DNA of 55,028 nt from contig NZ_AQXX01000101.1 of NCBI RefSeq assembly GCF_000376785.1, positions 1-55,028 on the forward strand. Direction: 5' to 3'. This DNA is from Hahella ganghwensis DSM 17046. GTDB taxonomy: Bacteria > Pseudomonadota > Gammaproteobacteria > Pseudomonadales > Oleiphilaceae. This document shows, one piece after another, positions 7,963 to 17,685 of this stretch. The notes beneath the pieces are model-generated. The model did not search any database, was not told where the DNA came from, and saw nothing but the letters and a program-made list of their open reading frames with translations. The number at the start of each line of letters is the position of its first letter. Within the stretch, counting starts at the first letter, position 1. The translations under genes were made by a program, and so were the position numbers.

Positions 7963-8895
7963 CTACGCCAGTGGTGAGCCAGGTTTTCTGGCCGCCACAT
8001 ACTCAGGACGCGGCTCACGCTCGCAATTCGGTGTCTCCAGCTGGTTAGACCAGGCGTTATAAGCAACAAACAGGTTGGCTCTCGGATCTGGAGTGATATT
8101 ACCGTTATTCCCGTGCAGAGTATTGCAGTCCATGATCACGATAGACCCCGGCTTACCGCAGGCAGACTGAATGCCTCCTTCGTACATCAAAGTGCTGAGT
8201 ACGGCGGTATCTGGCAAGCCATGCTCCTGTTGTTTAAGAGCCTGTTTGTAATGGTCTTTTGGTGTATCTCCATTACAACGGATATAAAACTCATGAGACC
8301 CCGGAATCATCATCAGCGGTCCATTGTGTTCATGACTTTCCGTCAGCGCAATTGAAATACTCAACGCCCTCATCCGTGGCATACCATCTTCCACATGCCA
8401 GGTCTCAAAGTCTGAATGCCAGAAAAATTTCTCCGACGTGAAACCGGGTTTGTAGCACAAACGGGACTGGTGGATGTAAATATCATCCGCCAGTATCTGC
8501 CGGGCAATAGATGTTAACCGAGTGTCCTTCGCCACATTCCCAAACAATGGATTGAGCTTATGCACACCAAAAACGGAGTGCAGTTCATCATCCACATAAT
8601 TGAAACTTTCCGGACGACGACGCAGCAACGGATCTGTGCGCATCTGATTCAGTTCGCGACGCAGCGGACTGATCTCTTCCTCAGTAAATACATTATCCAG
8701 CATCAAAAAGCCGTTCTTACGATAGCTTTCCAGCTGTTCCGACGTCAGTGCCACATCCTGGTCTGCACTGGTGTCACTGTTCTCCTCAACAAACACGACC
8801 GGATCCTGACGTTTCTGTATCAGGGTCTCATCTCCAGTACGTGAAGCATAAGGTTTGTCGCCAGCAATCATGCTGATTTCGCTGACATGTTTCAT
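7963..8895 (-). CDS. ectD: Ectoine 5-hydroxylase
   Basis: A 310-residue Fe(II)/2-oxoglutarate dioxygenase that converts ectoine to 5-hydroxyectoine. The EctD signature FFWHSDFETWHVEDGMPRMR is present. H160, D162 and H261 (in NTLHGNNG) form the iron-binding triad, and the arginine of PRANLFVAYN is the likely 2-oxoglutarate anchor. Length is normal for the family. AAGGAGG precedes the start by six bases. It is the last gene of the ectABCD operon, 74 bp after ectC. Its presence shows the strain can make hydroxyectoine, which is typical under salt plus temperature stress. Confidence 0.97.
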   Translation of the reverse strand: MKHVSEISMIAGDKPYASRTGDETLIQKRQDPVVFVEENSDTSADQDVALTSEQLESYRKNGFLMLDNVFTEEEISPLRRELNQMRTDPLLRRRPESFNYVDDELHSVFGVHKLNPLFGNVAKDTRLTSIARQILADDIYIHQSRLCYKPGFTSEKFFWHSDFETWHVEDGMPRMRALSISIALTESHEHNGPLMMIPGSHEFYIRCNGDTPKDHYKQALKQQEHGLPDTAVLSTLMYEGGIQSACGKPGSIVIMDCNTLHGNNGNITPDPRANLFVAYNAWSNQLETPNCEREPRPEYVAARKPGSPLA

Positions 8896-8969
8896 AGTGT
8901 TCCTCCTTGTTTGATCGACAGAGGTGAATGAGCAGTTTTTAAGAAGCCGGAAGTGTTCCGGTCCCCTGC

Positions 8970-9368
8970 TCAGTCAGCCACTGCTTCGGCTTCCAGCGGA
9001 TAAACGCCATTCTCATCATGCGTTTCCTTGCCGTTCAAAGGTGGATTGAATACACAAGCCATCGTCATGTCAGTAAACCCGCGCAGCAAGTGCTTATCGT
9101 TTTTGTCCAGGATATATACCGTGCCTGGTTTAATAGGATAAACCTTGCCGTCAGCGACGGTTTCCACTTCACCTTCACCGGAGATGCAATACACGGTTTC
9201 CAGATGGTTCTGGTAGTGGATCGGCGTTTCGGTGTTCGCGTAGATCGTTGTGATATGGAAGGAAAAACCCATTTGGTCATCCTTCAGCGACAGGCGCACA
9301 CTCTCCCAGTTTTCTGCGCTTACCCGTCGGTCGGATTTTCTGGCTTCTTCCAGTGTTCTGACAATCAT
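8970..9368 (-). CDS. ectC: L-ectoine synthase
   Basis: A 132-residue cupin enzyme that cyclises N-gamma-acetyl-diaminobutyrate to ectoine. It matches EctC throughout: [23 protein letters not shown], then [23 protein letters not shown], with the metal-binding cupin residues in the HYQNHLE segment, followed by [18 protein letters not shown]. Length is that of characterised EctC proteins. GGAG lies upstream of the ATG. It sits between ectB (70 bp upstream) and ectD (74 bp downstream), an arrangement consistent with one polycistronic message. Confidence 0.97.
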   Translation of the reverse strand: MIVRTLEEARKSDRRVSAENWESVRLSLKDDQMGFSFHITTIYANTETPIHYQNHLETVYCISGEGEVETVADGKVYPIKPGTVYILDKNDKHLLRGFTDMTMACVFNPPLNGKETHDENGVYPLEAEAVAD

Positions 9369-9438
9369 TCTCGTGCTCCAAAATTATATTCTGTGGTTGA
9401 TTTCAATCATTTGTACAGCGGGCATCCGGGCAACGGGA

Positions 9439-10749
<1,311 letters not shown>

Positions 10750-10793
10750 TTAAACTCTGACTTCGTGCGTTATTTACCTGACTGATACTGCGA

Positions 10794-10937
10794 TTATTCT
10801 GCATCTGCTGCGCTAGCGGAGCCTGTACTGCCGGTATCATATTTTCCGGGATTGGCCAGTAGCTTCCTGCCACCCGAATTTTGGTTATACGTCACCACGT
10901 CCTGCACCTTGTTATGTTTTTGTGCAGGCATTCCCAT
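10794..10937 (-). CDS. Candidate 47-residue small ORF between ectA and ectB
   Basis: A 47-codon frame starting MGMPAQKHNKVQDVV, continuing TYNQNSGGRKLLANP and ending ASAADAE before TAA. It is hydrophilic with a Gly/Ser/Ala-rich tail and fills most of the 237-bp ectA-ectB gap. There is no convincing Shine-Dalgarno sequence, and I recognise no family. Codons do not look random, but a frame this short can arise by chance. Alternatives are a remnant or an unannotated leader of ectB. Confidence 0.25.
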   Translation of the reverse strand: MGMPAQKHNKVQDVVTYNQNSGGRKLLANPGKYDTGSTGSASAADAE

Positions 10938-10950
10938 CAATCCAAAACGC

Positions 10951-11454
10951 TTAAAAAGGGCCGATTGTCAGCATGATTTCGTCATCATGCCGGCCACCAA
11001 AATGAGTTTCCCGACCAAACAGACATTCCCGCTTGGTGGAAGCATTGAGTTCTGCTGCCAGACTTTCGAAAAGTGCCCAGGAAGCTTGATTATCCGGATT
11101 GATCGTCGTTTGCATGAAACGAATATCTTCACTCCCGGGCCTTCTGATCAATTCACGCAGCATCCGTCCCGCCAAACCCTTACCTCGGGCTTCTGCGTCC
11201 ACGGCAACCTGCCAAACGAATAGATGATCAGGCTTATCAGGAACCCGGTAACCCGAGATAAATCCCATGACCTGGTTATCGATTTCGGCACAGACGCTGG
11301 TTCCGCTCCAATGGGAGCACTGCAGCAAGTTGCAATAGACGGAATTAGTGTCCAGAGGTGGGCATCTGCCGATCAGTTGATTGACGGTCAAGCCGTCTGT
11401 AGATGTAGGGTGGCGAAACTTAATGTCGGACTCATCCGACTTAGTTTTCGTCAT
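10951..11454 (-). CDS. ectA: L-2,4-diaminobutyrate N-gamma-acetyltransferase
   Basis: A 167-residue GNAT enzyme that acetylates diaminobutyrate, the second step of the pathway. It contains the EctA patterns RHPTSTDGLTVNQLI, DTNSVYCNLLQCSHW, VMGFISGYRVP and FVWQVAVDAEARGKGLAGRML; the last includes the acetyl-CoA pyrophosphate loop (R-x-x-G-x-G/A). It is the first gene of ectABCD. Only a weak GAGAG-like ribosome site is visible before the ATG. Neither a MarR-type ectR nor an ectoine-specific aspartokinase gene accompanies the operon, unlike many marine proteobacteria. Confidence 0.96.
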   Translation of the reverse strand: MTKTKSDESDIKFRHPTSTDGLTVNQLIGRCPPLDTNSVYCNLLQCSHWSGTSVCAEIDNQVMGFISGYRVPDKPDHLFVWQVAVDAEARGKGLAGRMLRELIRRPGSEDIRFMQTTINPDNQASWALFESLAAELNASTKRECLFGRETHFGGRHDDEIMLTIGPF

Positions 11455-11850
11455 TTTTTAATGCTCTCGTCGCTAAAGAGCGCATTATTCTATAACGATT
11501 CTTCATTAGAGTTCAAACCAATATAAGGTTAAATATTTATTAAACACAATTTAACTATATGATTTATATAGAAAATAAAATACTTTGAATTCTATTTTTA
11601 GATATTAACAGAAAGTAGTTTTCAAAAAATTTTCCACAAGCACTGAAGGCGGCGGTTCATAGAAGTTTCAAGGGATTTCACAGCCTGATCGGATACGTTC
11701 ATAGCTGTTTCACATCATTAGAATTTATAACAAAAAATCACTTCATCAATCTGGATGATTACGAAAATTCCCGCCAGAGATCAACACCAGGTATTTGTTA
11801 GAAATGCAATGCAAGGTCACAGAGGACGGTCACAGGAATTAGGCGGTACG
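11455..11850 (-). promoter_or_regulatory. AT-rich ectA upstream region
   Basis: This 557-bp gap (to 12011) has no convincing gene. The part next to ectA is very AT-rich (about 11515-11640) and is the expected place for osmotically controlled promoters. One weak sigma-70 candidate on the minus strand is TTGAAC, 16 bp, TATAGA, about 45 bp upstream of ectA. No operator for a known EctR is recognised. The far half holds the tandem repeat described separately. Confidence 0.4.
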
Positions 11851-11922
11851 GTCGAGAGGTCGAGAGGTCGAGAGGTCGAGAGGTCGAGAGGTCGAGAGGT
11901 CGAGAGGTCGAGAGGTCGAGAG
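11851..11922. repeat. Perfect 8-bp tandem repeat, (GTCGAGAG) x 9
   Basis: Nine consecutive identical copies of GTCGAGAG, 72 bp in all, with no interruptions. The array lies about 400 bp upstream of ectA and 90 bp downstream of the LysR stop. Such a pure octanucleotide array is prone to slippage, so its copy number should vary between cells or strains. It is not in a reading frame of any gene I call, so any effect would be on transcription or DNA structure. Confidence 0.97.
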
Positions 11923-12011
11923 GCTGTATAGGATCGAGTGAACCGTCAAAGGGTTGAACCAGTTCACTGGAAATCACTTTCTTATTACCGGTTTATTTAT
12001 ACAAGCGCCCG

Positions 12012-12959
12012 TTACAAACCGACAACAGCACTACCTTTTCCTGTGCAATGTGCACAACCCTTCCATTTCATTTTGGTGATTTCCTCAACCATCTGACGCA
12101 TCCAGATCAGTCCGGGATCACGGTCATGACGGGTATGCCAGATCAGGTAAATGCTGGTCGGGTCCATTTCAAAAGGCAACTCGGCAAACTGGATTCCGTC
12201 CTGGTAACCCGCACCACCAGTAGCGATTTTCGGTACGACGGCGATCATATCTGATTCTTTCAACAGTTGAGGAACCACGGCGAAGTGGTTAACTGTCACT
12301 GCGACACGACGTTTTAACCCGCGCTGGGATAAAGCAAGATCGATGATGCCGGTTGTATCTCCCGATAGGGACACCATCAAATGCTTTGCCTCCAGAAACT
12401 GTTCCATGGTAATGCCATTTTTGGCGAGGGGGTGGTCATTACGCATAGCCAGAGTATATTCGCTGTCAAACAGCCAAATACTACGCAAGCTGCTGTCGTG
12501 CCCTGTCAGCATACCAATGGCAAGATCGACATGGGCTTCTCTGAGTTGGTTGAAGGCCGTTGCCTGTGTATAGGGAACAGCATATAGATCAATGCCCGGC
12601 GCCGTGCGCTGCAGAGTGCAGGCCAGAGGCTGCCAGATCAGGTCCACCAGTACATCGGTCACGGCAATCCGAAACTTACGCTTGGATTCCTTCGGCTCAA
12701 ACGCACTGGCATCCACAGCATTGGATAGTTCATGCATAGGCGCACGCACCTGATCCCAAAGGCTCAGTGCAAACGAGGTGGGTTCAATCGCCCTGCCCTT
12801 TTTAATAAATAAGGGATCTTTCCACACATGACGCATCCGGGACACCGCATTGGAAACAGCTGGCTGAGTCATAGCAAGCCGTTCCGCTGCGCGGGTGACA
12901 GAGCCCTCCGTCATAATTGCATCAAAAACATAGAGTAAAGTGAGTTCCTGGTTCTTCAT
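12012..12959 (-). CDS. LysR-family transcriptional regulator (paralogue 1)
   Basis: About 315 residues. The N-terminal winged helix reads GSVTRAAERLAMTQPAVSNAVSRMRHVWKDPLFI, a form close to the NodD/NahR/LinR branch of LysR proteins; the remainder is the periplasmic-binding-like effector domain. I chose ATG 12959 (MKNQELTLLYVFDAIM), the usual family start; 27 extra open codons upstream are not family-like. It is closely similar in its first 70 residues to the second LysR at 16436-17422. It lies upstream of the ectA promoter region on the same strand and is divergent from the amidohydrolase gene, which is the more natural target. Confidence 0.9.
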   Translation of the reverse strand: MKNQELTLLYVFDAIMTEGSVTRAAERLAMTQPAVSNAVSRMRHVWKDPLFIKKGRAIEPTSFALSLWDQVRAPMHELSNAVDASAFEPKESKRKFRIAVTDVLVDLIWQPLACTLQRTAPGIDLYAVPYTQATAFNQLREAHVDLAIGMLTGHDSSLRSIWLFDSEYTLAMRNDHPLAKNGITMEQFLEAKHLMVSLSGDTTGIIDLALSQRGLKRRVAVTVNHFAVVPQLLKESDMIAVVPKIATGGAGYQDGIQFAELPFEMDPTSIYLIWHTRHDRDPGLIWMRQMVEEITKMKWKGCAHCTGKGSAVVGL

Positions 12960-13208
12960 TCGTGTCCCGCTTTTTGGATTTACATCACCTATGATGATGT
13001 TACTGCACTCAAATTTATTCCGTTTTTTATTAATCAGCAACTAAAATCTACAGCAACAGCCTTTCATGAGGGTTGACCAGACGGGATGTGCAGAAGATCC
13101 CACTTTGATCCAGCCCATCTGATAAAGTCTTACATCTGATTCGCCCTCCCTTTCCTTTTGGGCACCATCTACCAGCAGATAGATAAACCAGACCCAGGGT
13201 CCCTACTC

Positions 13209-14636
13209 ATGACACAAATAATAAGAGTTTTTCTAAGCACTTTTATGATTCTGATATTCCTATCAGGTACAACCGGCTGCTTCCATTACGCTTCATTACC
13301 TCCCATGGTAAAGACAGATAACAAAGGCAGTCTGTTAATCACTAAAGCCCGGATCTTTGATGGCAATGCAGATCATCCAATTCAGGAAAATATGGATGTT
13401 CTTGTCACAGACGGGCAAATATCCCGTATCGCGCCGCATCCACTGGGCGTTAAGGCTGATACTGAAATTAACGCTGAAGGGATGTTGATTATGCCGGGAT
13501 TGATCGATTTCCACACTCACGTAGGGGGTACTGATGCCCCTCCCTGGCGTAAGACATTTTATCCTCCCGAGAGAACTCTCTCCGCTTTTCTCGCCTTCGG
13601 AGTGACTTCCATTGTGGATCTCGGTGGTATTGCCGGTCAGTTGCAGGGCCTGCACGAGGAGCTGGAGTCCGGTGAGATTACCGGCCCCCGTCTGGCCTAT
13701 GCTGGACCTCAGGTAACCGTCGCAGAAAGTCATCCCGGACCCTTAATCGAGGAAACGGTGAACTGGCCGGTTTCCAGCCTGGTAAAACACCTCATGATAG
13801 AAGAGATCGATGAAAATACTGATTTCGCAGAAATGGCACAAAATCGTATCGAAGAAGGAGCCTCACTGGTCAAAATCATGATTGACCGTATCCCCCTCGA
13901 TACACCGTCCATGCCTCCGGAGCTGGCGAAACGAACTGTCGAGGCCGCCCATAAAGCGGGACTTCCTGTCGCAGCGCATATTGGCACCTCAAAAGATCTG
14001 GAAACCGCCCTGAACGCCGGCGTTGATCTGTTTGCCCACAGTGTCAACAGTTCTCAACTGAGTACCGCCAGTCTTGAAAGACTCAAAAGCTCCGGGACGC
14101 CTGTCATCAGTACGATGAGAATATTCCAGAACGTTGCCATGGTCAGTGAAGGCAAAAACCCGGTCACTGCAGCAGATGCTACAGTCATGGACAGCGGTGC
14201 ATTTGAGGCTTTTAAAGAAAGCGCTGAAGTATCGCCCTCAATGCAGGAGTATGGAGAGAACATAGCCCGCCATACCAATGACAGGCTCGACGGATGCATC
14301 AAAATGCGAGAAGCAGACATTCCCATACTGATAGGAACCGATACGCCTTTACTGGGAGCTTCAGCAGGTGCATCGACTCATGAAGAGATCTTCCTTCTGG
14401 TCGAACGCTGTGGTTATTCCCCTGCAAAAACTCTGGCCATGGCCACCAGTCAACCTGGCGCTATTCTTGGTAACTGGTTGAATCTGCGAGGGCTGGGGAC
14501 CATTTCAGAGGGCGCCCCGGCAGACCTTCTGATCATTGCCGGTGATCCGACAACAGACATCGGTGACTTGACTAAAATAGATCAGATCATCAGTCGCGGA
14601 AACCTGATTGAACCAGCTATCCCCGCCCAGGACTAG
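13209..14636 (+). CDS. Amidohydrolase-family lipoprotein (imidazolonepropionase-like)
   Basis: A 475-residue metal hydrolase. It starts with a hydrophobic signal (VFLSTFMILIFLSGTTGC), a weak lipobox since leucine is not at -3. The catalytic core shows GLIDFHTHVGG (HxH), VKIMID (probable carboxylated lysine), PVAAHIG, LFAHSV and LIGTDTPL (final aspartate), so all metal-centre residues are present. Related exported amidohydrolases act as prolidase-like or lactone/amide hydrolases; the substrate here is unknown. ATG 13209 follows an AGGG site and opens into the signal peptide. It is divergent from the LysR gene and ends at a hairpin terminator. Confidence 0.87.
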   Translation: MTQIIRVFLSTFMILIFLSGTTGCFHYASLPPMVKTDNKGSLLITKARIFDGNADHPIQENMDVLVTDGQISRIAPHPLGVKADTEINAEGMLIMPGLIDFHTHVGGTDAPPWRKTFYPPERTLSAFLAFGVTSIVDLGGIAGQLQGLHEELESGEITGPRLAYAGPQVTVAESHPGPLIEETVNWPVSSLVKHLMIEEIDENTDFAEMAQNRIEEGASLVKIMIDRIPLDTPSMPPELAKRTVEAAHKAGLPVAAHIGTSKDLETALNAGVDLFAHSVNSSQLSTASLERLKSSGTPVISTMRIFQNVAMVSEGKNPVTAADATVMDSGAFEAFKESAEVSPSMQEYGENIARHTNDRLDGCIKMREADIPILIGTDTPLLGASAGASTHEEIFLLVERCGYSPAKTLAMATSQPGAILGNWLNLRGLGTISEGAPADLLIIAGDPTTDIGDLTKIDQIISRGNLIEPAIPAQD

Positions 14637-14659
14637 CCCACCTACACAACTTCCTCCCG

Positions 14660-14691
14660 GCGGTGATGAAATCAACAGGCTTCATCACCGC
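14660..14691 (+). terminator. Hairpin terminator after the amidohydrolase gene
   Basis: A perfect 11-bp stem, GCGGTGATGAA (14660-14670) and TTCATCACCGC (14681-14691), with a 10-base loop, 24 bp after the stop codon. It is followed by ATCTTATTA rather than a pure T run. Confidence 0.6.
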
Positions 14692-14852
14692 ATCTTATTA
14701 CACGATATATTGTTACATCATTTTATGTGATATTGACTATATCAACGCTCAATTAGTGTACAGCCTCATGCACAGGCAACATGACCTCAACAAAACATGT
14801 GGCTCAGGGCCATCCCCTCACAGCCGCAACAGATACAGAGTTGAGGTTTACC

Positions 14853-15179
14853 ATGAGCGAATTTATCCAGCATATTTCCGAAGGCGAATTTGGCGACACC
14901 GTTATTAAGTCTGACAAACCTGTGTTAGTGGATTTCTGGGCGGACTGGTGTGGCCCCTGCCATGCCATTGCCCCGCTACTGGACGAGCTGGCAGAGGAAA
15001 TGGCCGATGACATCAAGGTGGTCAAAGTCAATGTAGACGAGAACCGTGATATAGCTGGTGCTATGGGTATTCGCAGCATCCCGACACTGATTGTATTCAA
15101 AGACGGTAAAGCCGTTGCCAACCAAAGCGGTGTTTCCGGCTTTGCTCAACTGAAAAATTTTGTGGCTAAAGCGATCTAA
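14853..15179 (+). CDS. Thioredoxin
   Basis: A 108-residue thioredoxin. The fold is complete: VLVDFWADWCGPCHAIAP with the redox CGPC pair, the buried aspartate region near the N-terminus, and the cis-proline in IRSIPTLIVF. The residue after the motif is histidine where TrxA usually has lysine (CGPCK), which may shift redox properties slightly. ATG 14853 is preceded by GAGG; the 24 open codons upstream are not thioredoxin-like. It is monocistronic, between two hairpin terminators. I do not assign trxA because a second copy next to rho is usual in this group. Confidence 0.95.
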   Translation: MSEFIQHISEGEFGDTVIKSDKPVLVDFWADWCGPCHAIAPLLDELAEEMADDIKVVKVNVDENRDIAGAMGIRSIPTLIVFKDGKAVANQSGVSGFAQLKNFVAKAI

Positions 15180-15191
15180 AGCCCCCCGTTG

Positions 15192-15220
15192 GGAGCAGCA
15201 CCCTGCTGCTCCATTTTTTT
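15192..15220 (+). terminator. Rho-independent terminator after thioredoxin
   Basis: A 9-bp GC-rich stem GGAGCAGCA/TGCTGCTCC with a CCC loop, followed by A and seven Ts, 12 bp past the thioredoxin stop. This is a textbook intrinsic terminator. Confidence 0.93.
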
Positions 15221-15423
15221 ACCTGGAAAACTTTGCCATTTCATCTATTCGAGACGTTCAACAGATAGTTTCGGGGATATGCAGGTGTGGATGTAATCTC
15301 AGAAGCTATACTTCCTAACAGTGCCCCCGAATATTTATGGCAGAGAAGAATGCATAAAATATCACACGCATAGTTCTCAGCCACTTCATTTCATAAACCG
15401 GGCACCTGGAGTCGGTGGATGAT

Positions 15424-16410
15424 ATGAGATACGCGCTGCTAATTGTCATTCTGGTCAGTACATTCCATTCCGCCAAAGCATGGCCGGAACCAAAAGCGGT
15501 TTTGCTGGTCTCCAGCTACCACCAGGAATTCCCTTGGACCTATCAATGTGAGGTCGGTATCCGTGAATCCGTGTCTGCGATTGCCAATGTCGAGACGTTC
15601 TATATGGACACCAAAAGATTACCCGACAATGAGTTTCAGACCCGCGCAGATCTGGCATGGAAGAAAATCGAGGAATCAAACGCTGATCTTATTTTGCTCG
15701 GCGACGATAACGCGCTGAGATTTCTTGGCCCCAGGCTCGCCAGAAAAGATACCCCTGTTGTTTTTCTGGGGATCAATCACAACCCGAGAGTTTATTTTTC
15801 AGATGGTTTACTGCCACCTAACATGACTGGTGTTCTGGAAAGGACACCAATTTTCGGCACTATCAGATTTATCTCAAAGATTATGCCGGAGGCTAAGCGG
15901 GTGCTGGTCATTACAGGAGACAGTCAGACCTCCCGAGCAGAGTTGAAAAATACCCTGCTTGACCAAAAGACTCTCGCCACAACAGGCATCGTAGCTGATG
16001 TTAAAGTCGCGTCCAATTGGGCAGATTGGCTGCGGACACTCCACTCAGCCCATGAAACCTATGACGCTATAATTCCGATTGCTTACTTCAACATTAAGGA
16101 CGAACACGGCAAATATCTGTCAGCCGAGGAAGCTATCACCGGTATGTCAGAAACCAGTCAGATTCCGATTTTCGCCAACCAGGATTATACCGTCAGTGAT
16201 GCGGGCGCAATGGGAGCCCTGGTCATACATGGCCAGACACATGGCAAAAGAGCCGGCGCCATTGCTCTCAAAATTCTGGAGGGCACCTCCCCATTGGCCA
16301 TTGCTCCAGAGATAGACCAATCAGGTGTTTTTTATTTCAACCGGAAACAGTTACAGCGATTCGATATTTCATTACCTGAACAAATAGAGAAAAAAGTCAT
16401 TTTTAACTAG
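15424..16410 (+). CDS. Orphan periplasmic substrate-binding protein (ABC_sub_bind/TrpX-like family)
   Basis: About 328 residues with an N-terminal Sec signal (MRYALLIVILVSTFHSAKA, cleavage after AKA) and a two-lobed type I periplasmic-binding fold. Recognisable segments are AVLLVSSYHQEFPW, NADLILLGDDNALRF, TPVVFLGINHNPR and the late TVSDAGAMGALVIHG. The family serves either ABC transporters or as sensory input domains. No permease or ATPase gene is adjacent, so it may feed a distant transporter or sensor. I prefer ATG 15424 to the GTG at 15415, which is too close to GGAG. Its stop is 25 bp from the convergent LysR stop. Confidence 0.8.
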   Translation: MRYALLIVILVSTFHSAKAWPEPKAVLLVSSYHQEFPWTYQCEVGIRESVSAIANVETFYMDTKRLPDNEFQTRADLAWKKIEESNADLILLGDDNALRFLGPRLARKDTPVVFLGINHNPRVYFSDGLLPPNMTGVLERTPIFGTIRFISKIMPEAKRVLVITGDSQTSRAELKNTLLDQKTLATTGIVADVKVASNWADWLRTLHSAHETYDAIIPIAYFNIKDEHGKYLSAEEAITGMSETSQIPIFANQDYTVSDAGAMGALVIHGQTHGKRAGAIALKILEGTSPLAIAPEIDQSGVFYFNRKQLQRFDISLPEQIEKKVIFN

Positions 16411-16435
16411 GGACTTCTGACCAACTCCTTCTTCA

Positions 16436-17422
16436 TCAATGCAATTCCTTCCCCGATTTATCAGAATGCATTGCAGAGGCCTTACAAGCCAAGGTTTGCA
16501 AACAACAGGCCGGCCCATATTTCGCCCATTCCTGCCGCGCAAAATGGACGATATTTTCACGAAGCCAGTGCAGGCCGGCATCCCGGTCATGACGTGCGTG
16601 CCAGGAGACGGCCACCTGAGTGCTGGGGATTGCGACAGGAGGGACGGTGATATGTAGCTTTCCTGCCAGGGCTTCTTTCGCCACGACAGTATTGGCCACA
16701 ACACCGATCAGGTCGGTTCCCAGCAGCATGGCCGGTACAGAAGCAAAGTGATTTACCGTCATCGCCACACGACGGGATTCACCCATCTGTTTCAATGCAG
16801 TATCAACAAATCCTTCCGGATCACCGGACAAAGACACCAATAAATGATCCGCCTGCAGGTATTTTTCCAGTGACAACTCCTGACCAGCCAATGGATGATC
16901 CTTCCGCATGGCACAGACATATTCTCCCTGAAATAACAGCTCTTTACGGTCTGAAGTACGCATATCCTCCAACACACCAATGACAAGATCAGCTTCAGCA
17001 TTGGCCAGAATTGTCTGCGAATTCAGCCGTGAATAAGGCACCGCATGCAGATCAATATGTGGTGCTTCACGCTCAATCAGCCGACGCATGGGAAGCCACA
17101 CCAGGTCCACCATAATATCGGCGCAGGCAACCCGGAAACGACGTTTTGCGGTCGCTGGGTCAAACTCCTGGGGATTCACCGCATCCTTGATCATTGTCAG
17201 GGGGCCGTTGGTTTGATTCCACAGACTCAGCGCAAAAGTAGTGGGTTTGATTCCCCTGCCATCTTTGATGAAAAGAGGGTCGTTCCACACCTGCCTCATT
17301 CGCGCCACAGCATTCGACACCGCCGGTTGTGTCATCGATAAGCGCTCAGCCGCCCCACTGATAGAACTTTCAGTCATCACAGCATCGAAGATCATCAGTA
17401 GGTTCAAGTCTATGTTTTTCAT
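16436..17422 (-). CDS. LysR-family transcriptional regulator (paralogue 2, probable pump regulator)
   Basis: About 328 residues with the DNA-binding sequence SSISGAAERLSMTQPAVSNAVARMRQVWNDPLFI, nearly the same as that of the LysR at 12012-12959, so the two are recent paralogues or in-group homologues. The effector domain follows. ATG 17422 (MKNIDLNLLMIFDAVM) is the family-like start. It is divergent from the MexE-like gene 263 bp away, as MexT is for mexEF-oprN, and a strong palindrome lies in between. I infer local control of the RND pump; the inducer is unknown. Confidence 0.9.
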   Translation of the reverse strand: MKNIDLNLLMIFDAVMTESSISGAAERLSMTQPAVSNAVARMRQVWNDPLFIKDGRGIKPTTFALSLWNQTNGPLTMIKDAVNPQEFDPATAKRRFRVACADIMVDLVWLPMRRLIEREAPHIDLHAVPYSRLNSQTILANAEADLVIGVLEDMRTSDRKELLFQGEYVCAMRKDHPLAGQELSLEKYLQADHLLVSLSGDPEGFVDTALKQMGESRRVAMTVNHFASVPAMLLGTDLIGVVANTVVAKEALAGKLHITVPPVAIPSTQVAVSWHARHDRDAGLHWLRENIVHFARQEWAKYGPACCLQTLACKASAMHSDKSGKELH

Positions 17423-17540
17423 AAAATTTTCCAGATTGCGATCGACCATTCATTTTTATTTATGATGTGTTAAATACGAAATATAAATTAGACGATATAC
17501 ATACTCAAGTTCAAAATGGCACTTGTAATCGAACCGGTTT

Positions 17541-17581
17541 CTGACAGCCCTACTGACAGGTTGTTGTCAGTAGGTCAGTAG
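17541..17581. promoter_or_regulatory. Candidate operator of the RND pump promoter
   Basis: A perfect 10-bp inverted repeat CCTACTGACA (17549-17558) and TGTCAGTAGG (17565-17574) with a 6-bp spacer. Further half-copies flank it: CTGACA at 17541 and GTCAGTAG at 17574-17581. It lies about 105 bp upstream of the MexE-like start and 120 bp from the LysR start. Its symmetry fits a dimeric regulator, but it does not show the usual T-N11-A LysR box at its centre, so a TetR- or MarR-type protein encoded elsewhere is also possible. Confidence 0.55.
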
Positions 17582-17685
17582 CACAATAGAGCTATCCATT
17601 TCGTTTTTTACCAGTGGTTAAAGTTATGCCGTCTCCTCCCATCCCCATTTCGGGGCACGATGACGGTCAATCCAAGGAGCTTGTA

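Noticed and set aside
10852-11223. A 123-codon plus-strand frame opposite ectA.
   Set aside because: It is the antisense shadow of ectA and its downstream gap; the minus strand has clear EctA conservation.
11851-11922. Tandem GTCGAGAG array considered as a CRISPR or plasmid-type iteron array.
   Set aside because: The units are directly adjacent with no spacers, and there are no cas, rep or partition genes nearby. It is a simple tandem repeat.
12012-12959. LysR gene considered as the ectoine operon regulator.
   Set aside because: It is divergent from the amidohydrolase gene, its usual type of target; known ectoine regulators are MarR-type EctR. Location alone is not enough.
14781-14852. N-terminal extension of the thioredoxin (24 extra codons).
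   Set aside because: The extension has no signal or thioredoxin similarity, and GAGG sits correctly before the internal ATG at 14853.
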